From the NCBI GenBank assembly GCA_040143965.1, contig JASJQH010000015.1, positions 1-51,651 on the forward strand: DNA of 51,651 nt. The letters are read 5' to 3'. A model generated the notes under the pieces. The model did not search any database. It was not told the DNA's origin and saw only the letters and a program-made list of their open reading frames with translations. Shown piece by piece: positions 1 to 10,136 of the stretch. Numbering within the stretch: the stretch's first letter is position 1; every line of letters starts with the position of its first letter. This stretch comes from Basidiobolus ranarum. Lineage: Eukaryota > Basidiobolomycota > Basidiobolomycetes > Basidiobolales. The position numbers were made by a program, and so were the translations under genes.

Positions 1-69
1 GGCACTCGCCAGAGATAGATTACCAACAACCAACAAGATGGAAGCAATAGCGATGTTTAGAACTTTCAT
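1..69 (-). CDS. Secreted or membrane protein, N-terminus only (signal peptide)
   Basis: A reading frame starts with ATG at 69-67 and stays open to the window edge, giving 23 residues. They look like a signal peptide: a short start with one Lys, a hydrophobic core (IAIASILLVVG), and a small-residue end (SLASA) suited to signal peptidase. The rest of the gene lies outside the window, so the product cannot be named. The start is the only ATG in a suitable place, but the gene could have an upstream exon. Function unknown; entry into the secretory pathway is inferred only from the leader. Confidence 0.5.
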   Translation of the reverse strand, partial: MKVLNIAIASILLVVGNLSLASA

Positions 70-387
70 TTTCAAGATAACTAACACTATGAGCGGGTCT
101 ACTATATGTATCAACTGTTCGGTGTCGCCACATTTCTTTCAAGTGAATTCCGCACAAAAAGAACGCCTAGTTTTGAGCAGAGATGCGGTAAACTAGTTTG
201 ATACACTGAGGCTGGGAAGTTCCTTGTCTTGGATGATTTCCCCCCTTAAATTTGCACCTCTTTGATTAGTTCTTTATGGACGATACTCCATTTCTATATT
301 CTAGGAAGTTCTGTAAGCATGCACTGAATTTCACTTTATTAATAATCATGAAGATAAAGGATTTCTCTATATATCTCTCTAAGCAGA
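70..387. other. Intergenic gap between two minus-strand genes
   Basis: This stretch should hold the 3' end of nothing on the plus strand, the promoter of the truncated signal-peptide gene (right of base 69) and the 3' UTR/terminator of the YIPF-like gene. I see no coding frame with family resemblance, no tRNA and no clear repeat. Confidence 0.5.
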
Positions 388-1712
388 TCAGTGGAAACTA
401 TCAGATATGTTGTTTGTGATGTCACCAATAACTTTAAGATTGATAGTGTATGAATAGAACTTGATCTTGAAGACAAATGCCAGGGCAGCGTGGGCGGCCA
501 AAATGAAGATGATCAGTAGCTTAGAGATCATATTATCGGATCTAGAGATGACATTGTACATGCTTCTGCACATAAAGAACCCTATGATTTCAAAGATGAA
601 TGGGTGATGCATGGCCGATTTACTCTGATACTTTTCACCTACCTGAAGTTGCAAACCCTACTCCAACCAAAGACCATCGAAGGATTTCGTTAGGAATGAT
701 GCATAACACCTAACAGAAATTGTTAAAATGAGTGGAAATTGCTAGGAAATGGGAACTTGCTCACCGAAATAGGGATCCAAATGGACAACGCGTACCCGTA
801 CACGTTCAGAATCTCCAAAAGGGATGGCTGACACTTGAACCACTTGGTGAGGATCCAAAAGAGCGCCGGAACAACGGTAACATACACATATACGGTCACT
901 GCACTGAACCATAATAGGTTGAAGTCATATACCCGGGGCTCACCCGATATGTACGACACAATGGATTCAGATAGGGACGAGGTCACAAAAATTACAAAGA
1001 TCACGGTGGTTGGTACCCAGAACGGACCTGGAAAGAGATATTGATCAACGTGATGTTAAGGAATGAATGGCGATGACTAAATCGTACCATACAAGTCGGG
1101 GTTATCCTCAATATCGTTAATAAAATTACTTCTGAACGGAATGACACTCTCTAGCATTCGTTTTCCAACCTGAAATATTTTCAACTTTTAACGGGATATT
1201 TACTCGAGATCTTTATAGACAAACTCTTTCACTTACTTGCAAAGTATCAATATTGAAATAGGGTGCGTAAAAGTCAACTGACCACATAGAGACTTTCTTA
1301 GGAGGCTCGTTCTGCGTGGTTTGACCAAAAAATGAGGCATTGGTGAAGCCTTTTAGGGAAAAATGGGGTAATTAGCGAGTTATTTCGATTGGTACCATCT
1401 AGAAGGAATAAACCATCGACCTTGGCTGTCGGCAACATGATTATTGATTGTATTGGATTTGTTGGCTCCTTCAGTGGAGTTATTGTTGGTAGCTGCTTCA
1501 GCAAAATCTAGAGTTTAACGGGTTCAGTCTAACTGTCGAGTCTTATAGAGTTGGATTGAGTCAAAGTTTAACTACTAAGCTTAGTACCTTGAAATTCCAG
1601 ATCCTAGAGTCCCTCAAGTAAAAGAGATCAATACAAACTACTAAATATACGTTCAATAAATAGAACCAACGTTATCTGCTTTCATCACAACATCGTAATC
1701 TCCTTTCGCCAT
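388..1712 (-). CDS. YIPF1/YIPF2-type Golgi membrane protein (Yip1 domain)
   Basis: Multi-exon gene. Read from 1712 down, the spliced product starts MAKGDYDVVMKADN, then DLEFQ-DFAEAATNNN (like the DLQFEEF start of YIPF1), then a segment with MWSVDFYAPYFNIDTLQ and DNPDLYGPFW, which is the typical YIPF1/2 region just before the membrane domain. It continues through YDFNLLWFSAVTVYVYVTVV, the EILNVYGYALSIWIPIS helix and a last hydrophobic hairpin (MISKLLIIFILAAHAALAF). About five membrane segments are visible. The family cycles in early secretory/Golgi membranes and is linked to Rab GTPases. Introns are short; one exon of 16 nt lies at about 1588-1603. The reconstruction joins in frame at every junction, which supports it, but the first exon (1712-1671) is less certain than the rest. 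Stop at 390-388. Confidence 0.82.
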
Positions 1713-2225
1713 ATTGTTCTCACCAAACTGAGTATGTATGAAGGATAGTAGAATAAAAAGTGGTAGAATGGGACTTGCACAAATGCGAGGGGCGTCAGGA
1801 TGTTTTCATAAATGTCAAGAAATAATTATGATCATCGGAATAATTGGAGCCAAGAAAACGTGACGTAAATGTAAAGCAGAAATATATAACTACATCCATT
1901 TTAATTTGGTATTTGCGCCATTGTAGTCAGTTTAGTGATCTATTCTTAACCCAAAGAAATAAGATGCGCAAGAGAACAATTAACCAAATAATGGGTTTAA
2001 GAATTAAGCAACATTTTAATCAAATTGATTTATTGGAAAATTTTAGAAGTGGGGCCAGTCAATTTGTAGGGTAGGGGAGGGGAGTAGTCCAAAATAAGAT
2101 GATTGAAAAAACTTTCGCGTTTAACTGTACAGCAGGAAGTTCGAACTTTTCTTGACCAACTTTATACTGTAGTTAAGAATTCTATTCCTGAACTCAAGGT
2201 CGTCCCTCTTTTGCGTATATTAACG
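1713..2225. other. Divergent intergenic region (YIPF-like / mS37)
   Basis: Promoter region shared by genes on opposite strands. An open frame at 1844-2074 begins with TTG, matches nothing I recognise and is not called. The mS37 frame is open without an ATG from 2103 to 2225, so an unseen upstream exon cannot be ruled out. Confidence 0.45.
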
Positions 2226-2516
2226 ATGAAGCTCAAGTATCTTAAAGTTAAACCCCGTAAGGTTATTGCTGAAAGCCCTTGTGTTGCTGAAGTTACCATG
2301 CTTCTTAATTGCTGGTCCTCCTTCACCCCAGATAACCCAAAGTGTGCCGAATCTGCCAAGGCTGTTATGATGTGTATGAAGAACTCTGTAAGTTTAACCA
2401 TTTACCCATATCATAATATATAGAACTGTACTGATATCTTTTATTTTCAGCCTAACAAACCGAAGAAGCCCAACACCATCAATTATCATCTTGCTAGACT
2501 TGGCAAGCTTCTGTAA
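2226..2516 (+). CDS. Mitochondrial small ribosomal subunit protein mS37 (Mrp10/CHCHD1-like)
   Basis: Two exons (2226-2387 and 2451-2516) joined across a 63-nt intron with GTAAGT and TTTTCAG ends give a 75-residue basic protein. It shows the Mrp10/mS37 pattern: a basic start (KLKYLKVKPRK), then a twin-cysteine CHCH fold with C-x9-C helices (CVAEVTMLLNC and CAESAKAVMMC), then the conserved tail NTINYHLARLGKLL. The family is a small-subunit mitoribosome component whose fold is disulfide-bonded after import via the Mia40 route. I chose ATG 2226 because it is the first in-frame ATG and gives the usual short N-terminus; the frame is open upstream to 2103 without another ATG. Confidence 0.88.
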
Positions 2517-3085
2517 ATCGGCATATCCTTCTCTCCTACTTTTCTCACTTGCACTTCATTTCATAAGCATCTTTCACTAAAGGCGCGTCTCCAAAAACCT
2601 ATCTTGCTTTTCTATTGCAAGTTAGCAAATAAACTACCAAACAAGGCTACTCTCAAGTTTTCACCCATATGTGTCTGATAAATCGTTAAAGAGTTGTTGG
2701 AATAAGGTTTATTTTACTATAGAAACGTCTGTGCTCTTTGTCCCTAGGTTGTCTTGATTGAAAATAGAGTGAAAACAATCAGTGAAAGAGGTAGAGATAC
2801 CGTCTACACCATGAAGCCAATATGGGAACTGGAATTTCACCAAGTGACACTCTCAAAGATAAAGTAGATGAAAGAGTAACAAAAAAAGTAGTAGTGTCGC
2901 TCAAAAGTCCTTCAGCATTGATTGTTTACCAGCTGGTATCAGTTTCTTTTATCACAAAAGTTACCGATGATCGGAATAATACAAAATAGGTCTACAGAAA
3001 CAGCTATGTAACAACGAGAAAAGGTATCTGTGGGCAACATGCATATATTAAAAGGCTCATTAACGGTGAATAAAGTGAGGGGAGA
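2517..3085. other. Convergent intergenic region
   Basis: Lies between the 3' ends of mS37 (+) and the ZZ/EF-hand gene (-). It should contain both 3' UTRs. I see AT-rich sequence with no coding signal and no repeat. Confidence 0.5.
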
Positions 3086-4640
3086 CTAGAATACGGAGCC
3101 CAAAGCCTCAAACCAAGCAATGAGTCTCGAATCGTTTTCGACCAGTTTCCGGAACTCTTCGAAAGAGATGAATTCCTTGGATGTTGACTCAAAACTAAAA
3201 GCTTTATCGATCATTTCATCCATTGCGTCTTGACTCATTGCCTCCATTACTGGCCATTTCTCATCATCTTCGTCTGGGGTTGGCAGCATCTCATTATTTT
3301 TGGAGTAATTGGATGGAAGTTCATCGGTGGGAATAGGGGCGGTGAACGCAGCCGATACTGGCTGTCCAGGCAAGAACTCAAAGCTTTCCATCATTTCTTC
3401 ATCCATAGCTTTAACAACATCTCTAACGAGTTCCGTGCTTAGATGGAAGTAGGCACTTATCACTTTGCGTAGTTCATCTCTTTTTATGAGTCCATCTCCA
3501 TCGATGTCGTATCCACGGAAAGCATCTATACAATGAACTAATGAGAATCCTATTAGCGATTCCTCCATAGTAAAGAGTGCACTTACGAATCATTTTCTCT
3601 TCCAGGTTTCCTTTGCAAAGGATAGAGAGACCTGATACGAACTCAGTAAAGTCGATCACATTGTCTTCATTTTGATCGAAAAACTTGAATATTCTTTCAG
3701 TAATCAGATTCTTCTCCATACCTAGCGGCCCTAGACATTGCTCAAATACTGATTTAACTATTCCTTCGCCTTCCGCTGTGGCCAAGGATTTAAATTGATC
3801 AAAGAGGGCTTCCAATTCTACTTGATCAACTAGATGTAACAAGATATTCAGAAATAAATTCCATGATTCGTTCCATTGATGGTGAAGGTTACTTTACAAT
3901 GAGTTTTCTTTTGAAGATCTCGCGATAGCTCGTAAGGTAAACTAGAGGCAATATCGAATTTGCCTGAATGATAATTGTAAGTTTTGTTTGACAGTAAATC
4001 CCTCTAATGATAGTTATTTACCTGGGTAAAAGACGTTTAGTAGAGCTGAACGTGGGTTGGCAAGTGGTGGTATAGGAATTCGAATTTTCAAAAATACATG
4101 GGTTTTGTGGTGACATTCTTGCGCTTCACAAGCTTCACAAAGATCATAGTCCACACAGTTGGAGCATTTAAACCTAAGCCCTCGAATTGGGCTTGTGCCA
4201 CAATTGTTGCAAGTGATCCCACCTAGATAGTATATACATTTTAATCAAACGAATTGCATCCCAGTTTTTCAACAAGGCTAACTTACGGTGAATATAGCCA
4301 TCTATTAAAAGTCAAAGGATAGTTAGATAAGTAGTTGAATTTTTACGATCAAGGTGATAAAGTAATATCAGATATATGAATAGTTGTACGAGTCAACTGC
4401 TCTATTACCTTTACGTGACTGGTCTTCCGCGATGGAATACAAGAGATTCAATAAATTTTGGCTTTCTTGGTATTCTGTATCGTCTTCATCGTGTTCCATC
4501 AAGGGAACACTAGGATTACTTCTTATAGGTCTTCTAAGTTTACGCTTTGGTCTTGTGTAATATCTTAGTAAACCAAAGGTGGCAAAAGCTACAGACACAC
4601 CAGTAAATAAATAGGTAATCTTTGAAAACCTTGTGGTCAT
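3086..4640 (-). CDS. Membrane-anchored protein with ZZ zinc finger and EF-hands
   Basis: Spliced product of roughly 400 residues. The first exon (from 4640) encodes an N-terminal membrane segment (ITYLFTGVSVAFATFGLLRY) followed by a strongly basic stretch (RPKRKLRRPIR). A 15-nt exon at 4287-4301 leads into a ZZ-type zinc finger with paired cysteines (ITCNNCG, FKCSNC, YDLCEAC) ending ECHHKTH. After a linker come EF-hand calcium loops: FFDQNEDNVIDFTEF is a full loop and YDIDGDGLIKRDEL a second canonical one. A last divergent pair ends near FISFEEFRKL. ZZ-plus-EF-hand proteins occur in fungi but their role is poorly defined. The anchor with following basic residues suggests an organelle membrane such as the outer mitochondrial or ER membrane; that is inference. 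All exon joins keep frame. Confidence 0.8.
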
Positions 4641-5370
4641 TTGTGAATAATAAGGAGATAGAAAAAAGGGATTCTATATACAAAGTGGGATTTTCTATGT
4701 TAGACTTGCTTACTATGTAGATATAAGGAGTGAATATGAAGCATAATCTTGAATACGCAACACTATTTCCCTTACAAAATCAAGCATCTGCGTGATTTCG
4801 ATGGGATTTCATCGATTAATTGAGATCTTAACTTGATAACTTAGCTGCGGCAAGGCTATTGACAAGTTATGTAGTTACTTGTACGTAAAACGGCATACAC
4901 CCTGACATTGTAAGAAGTGGCTTAAGCTCTATGTACAAGTTGTAAGAAAGCCCTAAGAGTGTATGAGCGTATGGACGTATGGGTGTATGAGCGTATGGAC
5001 GTATGGGTGTATGCTGATACTTCAGCTTCTATCGAACTAGCACTCATACACAATCAATAGACACAATAACATGGACAATAAGAACATTGTGATGGAATAA
5101 GCCCAACCCGTTTGTGTTTCAAACATAGCAAAAACATGGGCGATACGAGAGATGTGGGTGATGCGATAATAGCGATTATTGTTGAAACGGGTCTCAGTGG
5201 ATTAACAATCCTCCAGCAAGAGCTCATTGTATATCTTGATACTTAATAGGAAACTGCCCAACACTGTTAATCTTTGCTCTCTATTGCTTTCACACGACCG
5301 TCTGAGCTAACTTGCCCTTTGCTTCTTTGCTACTATTGCATTTATATTCCATATATTGCTAGTTGTTAGA
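4641..5370. other. Divergent intergenic region with a short tandem repeat
   Basis: Promoter region between the ZZ/EF-hand gene (-) and the arrestin-like gene (+). It contains the 8/24-bp tandem repeat listed separately. Nothing else structured was seen apart from a weak inverted match between CCCGTTTGTGTTTCAA (about 5107) and TTGAAACGGG (about 5184). Confidence 0.45.
4961..5013. repeat. Tandem repeat, 24-bp unit built from 8-bp subunits
   Basis: Two perfect copies of a 24-bp unit (4961-4984 and 4985-5008) followed by a 5-bp partial copy. Each unit is three related 8-mers: GTATGAGC, GTATGGAC, GTATGGGT. The array therefore looks like an 8-bp repeat that diverged and was then duplicated as a triplet. 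Confidence 0.9.
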
Positions 5371-7420
5371 ATGAACTCGTTCCCACGCAATCCAAGCTAC
5401 TTACCAGCTGGTTTGAATTTAGAAGATAGCCATGCAAACTCCCCCTCCAATAACCATACCTTAGGTCGAGATTCCCCTTCCTTAAGCTTAAGCGCGAACA
5501 ACATTACCACCAGACACCCCAAAGTAAAAACAAGGATTCATTTGAATAACCCTTTATGTGTAGGCGGCTTTAGTATCCATGGTCAGTTAGAAGTCGAGTG
5601 TTCTACAGAGGATAAGCTGCGTTTGGGTAAGATTGGTGTAGAGGTGATAGGCTTCGAAGGTAACCTAAACTGTATTGCTACACGAAGCACCATGATATTA
5701 ATTTGAACTAATTTGATCAGAAATCGTTGACAGACCAAATATCAAGCGTGGAATTTCAACCAGATGCAACAGACATATATTTCTGGTTTTATCTACCATT
5801 CTACAATCCCCCGAAACAGGCGCTGCTCCTGAACTCTCCATGAATCCCCCGGGTGAAGATGGCCTATGGCCAACTAGGAAAGGGAAAGTATTCCTGCCGT
5901 TCACCTTAAATTTACCCGAGACAATACCAAGTGTATTCTCCAATCAATTTTCCGAGATTCGTTATATTATTGCTGGGTACGCATATATTATTCCCGTCCG
6001 TATTCATACAGGTGCTAATTTATTTCAATCACTTAGCTCAGTAGAAGTGGCGTTTCATAACAGAAAAAGAAACCTAGTGACTCATCATGAAGCGACTGTA
6101 TACGAAGGAATAGAGTTATCGATGGAGTTACCTCATCTATTAAAGTTTCCTGTTGTCACTGAATGTCAGCGGCAGATATTTTTAGGAGGCAAAGGCATGA
6201 TAAAAGTGCAGTGTTTCCTACAAAGACAAATCTGGCCAGCCGGTAATGAAGTGCCAGTAGGAATTAGGATTCGAAATGAAACCCGAAGAAAGGTGAGAGG
6301 TTAAATAGATATTCAGTGTTCAATTGGCATATTGATAACATGGTGTAAGTAGATATCGGCCATCAAACTATCCCTTGTTCAGTATTTCAAAGCCTACTCG
6401 GCAAAAAATCTTTCCGAGCCTGTAGTCGCCTATCAAACTACTCTGGCGAGTCAAGTGTGTAAAAGTAAATCCATTTTGATCGGTCTAGATAATGGAGTAG
6501 AGCGAGAGTGTACTCTTAGACTACAAATTCCGGTAGATTGGCCTTTGTCTAACTCGCTTACTCGACTTTCACTAATATTCCTTCTTTCAGAGCGAGGTTA
6601 GAACAATCCGAAGATCGCGTCTACTCGACGTGTCTTATGTCATTAAAGTGACGTTGATCCGAACCCTTAAGTAAACTCTCTTTTCTTCTCTGGTATTTAG
6701 AATTGAAGACTGACTCAAAATCACTACTTTACTAGCTCCATTATCCTTGAACTCCCACTTTTAATAGCTCATCAAGTGTCCATCGAACCACCACTCTATC
6801 TAACACTCAAACAAGAAATTGATTGTCTTCGACCAAGTGGTGACTCTGCTTTTGAGGAGACTACTAATGAGAACTTTACAGTCCCTTCAAAGAAAGATGT
6901 ATTAAATGTAGAGGATCGATCACTCACATCTCAGCTATTTGTAAACCCACCATACACATTGCATCCCACGTTGTTACCTACACTACCACCCAATCGTAAC
7001 AAAGAGGTTCGCTTCAAAACTTTAAAGGATATACCAAATATGGAAAATGTTACGACGAAAGGGACAAAAGGGACTGAAATATGTGGTCAGTTGATTAAAA
7101 CTTCTCACATGTTCTATTTGCATGAGCTAATCTCTCTATCTATTTAGCCTTCAAGGAGTTAAGGGCCAACGAAGATCTAAAGCAATTCAATGCAATACAA
7201 TCATATGCTGATTCTTTTATGGGGGCTGAATTAGGTAGAGGATATTTCAATTGAATTAAAGCCAAACCTAACTCCTGATGCCAATGCTTATTTAGAATCA
7301 CCGAAAAGTAACACAAACAGTGGAACATTTCATGTCCCACTTCTCCAAACACGACCAGCATTGGCGTCATACTGTGAATCGATTTCCATCAGGAAACCCG
7401 GAGTAGTAAAGACCAAATAG
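5371..7420 (+). CDS. Arrestin-like protein (arrestin N and C domains)
   Basis: Multi-exon gene starting at ATG 5371 (MNSFPRNPSYLPAG). After a Ser/Asn-rich leader, the arrestin N domain is seen as IHLNNPLCVGGFSIHGQLEV ... RLGKIGVEVIGFE, then GKVFLPFTLNLPETIPSVF and RYIIAGYAYI. The C domain begins with WPAGNEVPVGIRIRNETRRKV and continues through exons giving AIKLSLVQYFKAYSAKN, SEVRTIRRSRLLDVSYVIKV and LELPLLIAHQVSIEPPLY, the usual end of the fold. Arrestin-like adaptors in fungi recruit Rsp5-type ligases to plasma-membrane cargo, but I see no PPxY motif, so that role is not shown here. The tail after about 7080 is uncertain: one model uses an exon starting near 7148, and a long open frame resuming near 7239 gives a stop at 7418-7420. 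Confidence 0.75.
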
Positions 7421-7806
7421 AGCTAGACAAACTCTTCCATTCACGCATTGTTTGACTTCCGAAAAGCCCAGTAACGTGTAAAAGTAATATCAAGTATCAA
7501 CTCACCTCAATAAGAAAATACCCGTGAGATCTTCTTGCACTCAGTAATAACGATGGGTAATGGGGCTCTAATCAGGTGGTACTTTGGACTACATTTTATA
7601 AATAAACATCTATTTATATCAACGGTAAATAACCATTTTTTATCATCATCATCCTCCTGGCAATTCCCATAAATATCGAAATTGAGATGCTAATATTAAA
7701 ATGTACATATATATCCATCTAATATGTTGCAAAAGTACACGTTGGTGTGACTTCTTTACAGTTGTAACTTCCCCCTTACACCTTATCACAACTTCAAAGC
7801 TATTCA
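7421..7806. other. Intergenic region upstream of the GDP-mannose transporter
   Basis: AT-rich promoter region between two plus-strand genes. A short ATC run (near 7641) is the only repeat seen. No coding or RNA gene signal. Confidence 0.45.
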
Positions 7807-9249
7807 ATGATACGCGTACCTAGCATACGTTCTCTGAGCCCAATATTTTCCTATTGCTTCACGTCAGTGTTTATGACTTTAGTAAATAAGTTGGTGTTAT
7901 CTGGATTCACGCAGCACCCAGTGTTTCTTATTTTGGCAATACAGTCCATCTGTTGTATAATATTGGTAAAGAGCTTCGCAAAGTTTGGGATGATTGAGCA
8001 TAGAAAGTTGAACCTCGAAGATTTGAGAACTTGTAAGTAAGGAGTTGGGTAGTTCTTCTTCGTCATCAATGCAGAGTTGGTAGACAGTATATTAAGAGGT
8101 TTTAATATTTGATAAGGGCTACCTATTTCAATACTTATGTCTATCATGTTGTATACCGGTGGAAAAAGGTAACTTATTTTCGAATCCAAGTGATATTGCT
8201 ACCTCAAACCCCACTCTAAAGAAACTCTCTCTCTTAGTCTTCAGTTTCTGCGCGTTCCACTTTTTACAATATTCAAGAACCTTACCATTATCTTGGTAGC
8301 CTATGGAGAAAAAGTGATGTTTCGCATTCCTGTAACAAGCTGGATGCTAGTATCATTTATCCTCATGGTAATAGAACTTAACTTCTCTAGCTCCGAACAA
8401 ATTATTAATCGTACTGTATTCAGATTTTGAGTTCTTTAGTAGGTGGTTGGAATGATATCGAATTCAATCTTGAAGGATATATTTGGATGTTCGTCAACTG
8501 CCTTTCATCTGCTTCATATGTGTTACAGATACGCAAGACCATCAAATTGGTTAATTTCAAAGATTTTGACACGGTATACTACAATAACCTTATGATTGTT
8601 CCCATCTTTGTGTTCATGAGTATAATATCAGAAGACTGGCAGAAGCTTGCTACTTACTAGTAAGCGTCATAACTGTGTTGTGCTGCAGTGAAGCGATATT
8701 CTGATAGTTCATCAATTCTGTAGCCATGATGAAGATCATTCCAAGGAATTCCAAGCCTTCACCTTTGCTATTCTTGTTAGCGGGTGCAGTTCCTTTGCGA
8801 TCAGTTACTGTAGTGCCTGGTGTATACGGATGAGCAACTCGACCACTTACAGGTAGCGGATAACTTCCCCTTTTTTAATTCGACATAATCACCAAGCATT
8901 TATATGTAGCATGGTGGGAGCCCTGAACAAATTGCCCATGGCCATTATTGCGATGATTTACTTCAAAGATCCAGTCACTAATGGCGGGATTGTGGCTATC
9001 TTACTTGGTTGGGTTAATTTACGGCACCTCCTGGTAGCTATTCGCTTATTAACGTGAATGTATTCCCAGGATTTTTCTCAGGCTTAATATACACTTACTC
9101 AAAGATCAAGCAACCTAAGCCAGAGACGTCACTACCGACATCGACGTCTATTCAAAGAAGAATGTTTGTCAACGAAAAAGAAGGTAATCTTACTCTGATC
9201 TATTGGATGTTGGTCTTTCGTCTAATCTGACTCTTTAGTGACCTCCTAA
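7807..9249 (+). CDS. GDP-mannose transporter, VRG4/Vig4 type
   Basis: At least seven exons from ATG 7807 to stop 9247-9249. The spliced protein is a multi-membrane-span nucleotide-sugar transporter of about 330 residues. Family landmarks in order: [20 protein letters not shown] near the start, [20 protein letters not shown], the lumenal/cytosolic pair VTNFKD-like [38 protein letters not shown], and [13 protein letters not shown], which carries the GALNK motif known to bind GDP-mannose in yeast Vrg4. The C-terminal tail is polar with Lys (SKIKQPK). It should bring GDP-mannose into the Golgi lumen in exchange for GMP, feeding mannosylation of glycoproteins and sphingolipids. The last exon is only a few codons (EVTS) after a 3' intron. 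Confidence 0.92.
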
Positions 9250-10136
9250 AGCAACTGACTCTACCCTAACCCTATCCTCCCAAGCAGTCGAGCATATATT
9301 AAATCCCTATCTCATAAGGAGTGTGTTTAGATAAGGTAGGCAAGAAGCTCATAATCACCGGCAGTATCTATTTAAAGTACCCCTAGTTGGTAATACTCGT
9401 TGTAATAATTGTGCTTCTATTACCACAGAGCAAGTGTAATAAAGGAAAGGTGAAAAGTAATAGAAACTCCAGTGTCGGGCATACATTGGTGTATAATTAT
9501 ATATCAGCAACAAAGACGGGCACGGGCACGGGCACAAGTAAATCTAAATTAAGAATGAAGGTTGTTATAATTAAGGAATATCAACTATATTTGTGCTCCT
9601 GAAAAGTAATTGCATACTTGACCTTGTACTAGGCCAAAGTATTTAGGCCTAACCACTCTCCTGCTAGACAATTTGGATTATGTGTGTTTCCAAGTGCTTA
9701 CAAAGTGAATACGAACTGAACTGTAACACAATGTAACATCCATCCAGACATATTCCCACTTTATTTTCCATTTGTGATTGGTGAAGAGTGACCTACTCGA
9801 TGATTTACTCGGATGAAGTAGCATTATATAGATCGTCTTCTAGGATCAAGCAGCCAGACCGAGTTTAATTCAATGTTTACGCTATTTATTTTGCCCATGT
9901 CCAACATCCCCTTTCTATCCCCTATCAGGTTTTATTGGTACTCGGAGTAGCATAATCATTGATTGCATTTCCATTTTATCCAATCAGATTCCATTTACAT
10001 TCTGATAATTTCAAAACAAATCTCGGCGATTTACGGTTGATATAAAGCTTGTCATCTTTAGCTTCGTGGAAGTTACGCTCTTTCCTTTCTTTCGTCGTTA
10101 CTAACACCTTTCTTAGCTTCCAATTACTTGCTCATC
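9250..10136. other. Intergenic region and beta-tubulin upstream region
   Basis: About 890 bp without a believable gene. It holds three head-to-tail copies of GGGCAC near 9517-9535 and, close to the beta-tubulin start, CCAAT and TATA-like elements listed separately. Open frames here (for example 9387-9602) look like chance. Confidence 0.5.
9980..10047 (+). promoter_or_regulatory. Putative beta-tubulin core promoter (CCAAT and TATA-like)
   Basis: CCAAT at 9980-9984 and TATAAAG at 10041-10047, about 90 bp before ATG 10137, with a pyrimidine-rich stretch (about 10077-10100) between. The spacing suits a strong eukaryotic promoter. Assignment is by pattern only. Confidence 0.4.

Noticed and set aside
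1844-2074. Plus-strand open frame of 76 codons
   Set aside because: It begins with TTG, has no recognisable motif, and lies in a promoter region.
9387-9602. Open frames on both strands with GT-rich or TGTG-like repeats
   Set aside because: They arise from a short GGGCAC repeat and hydrophobic chance text; no homology seen.
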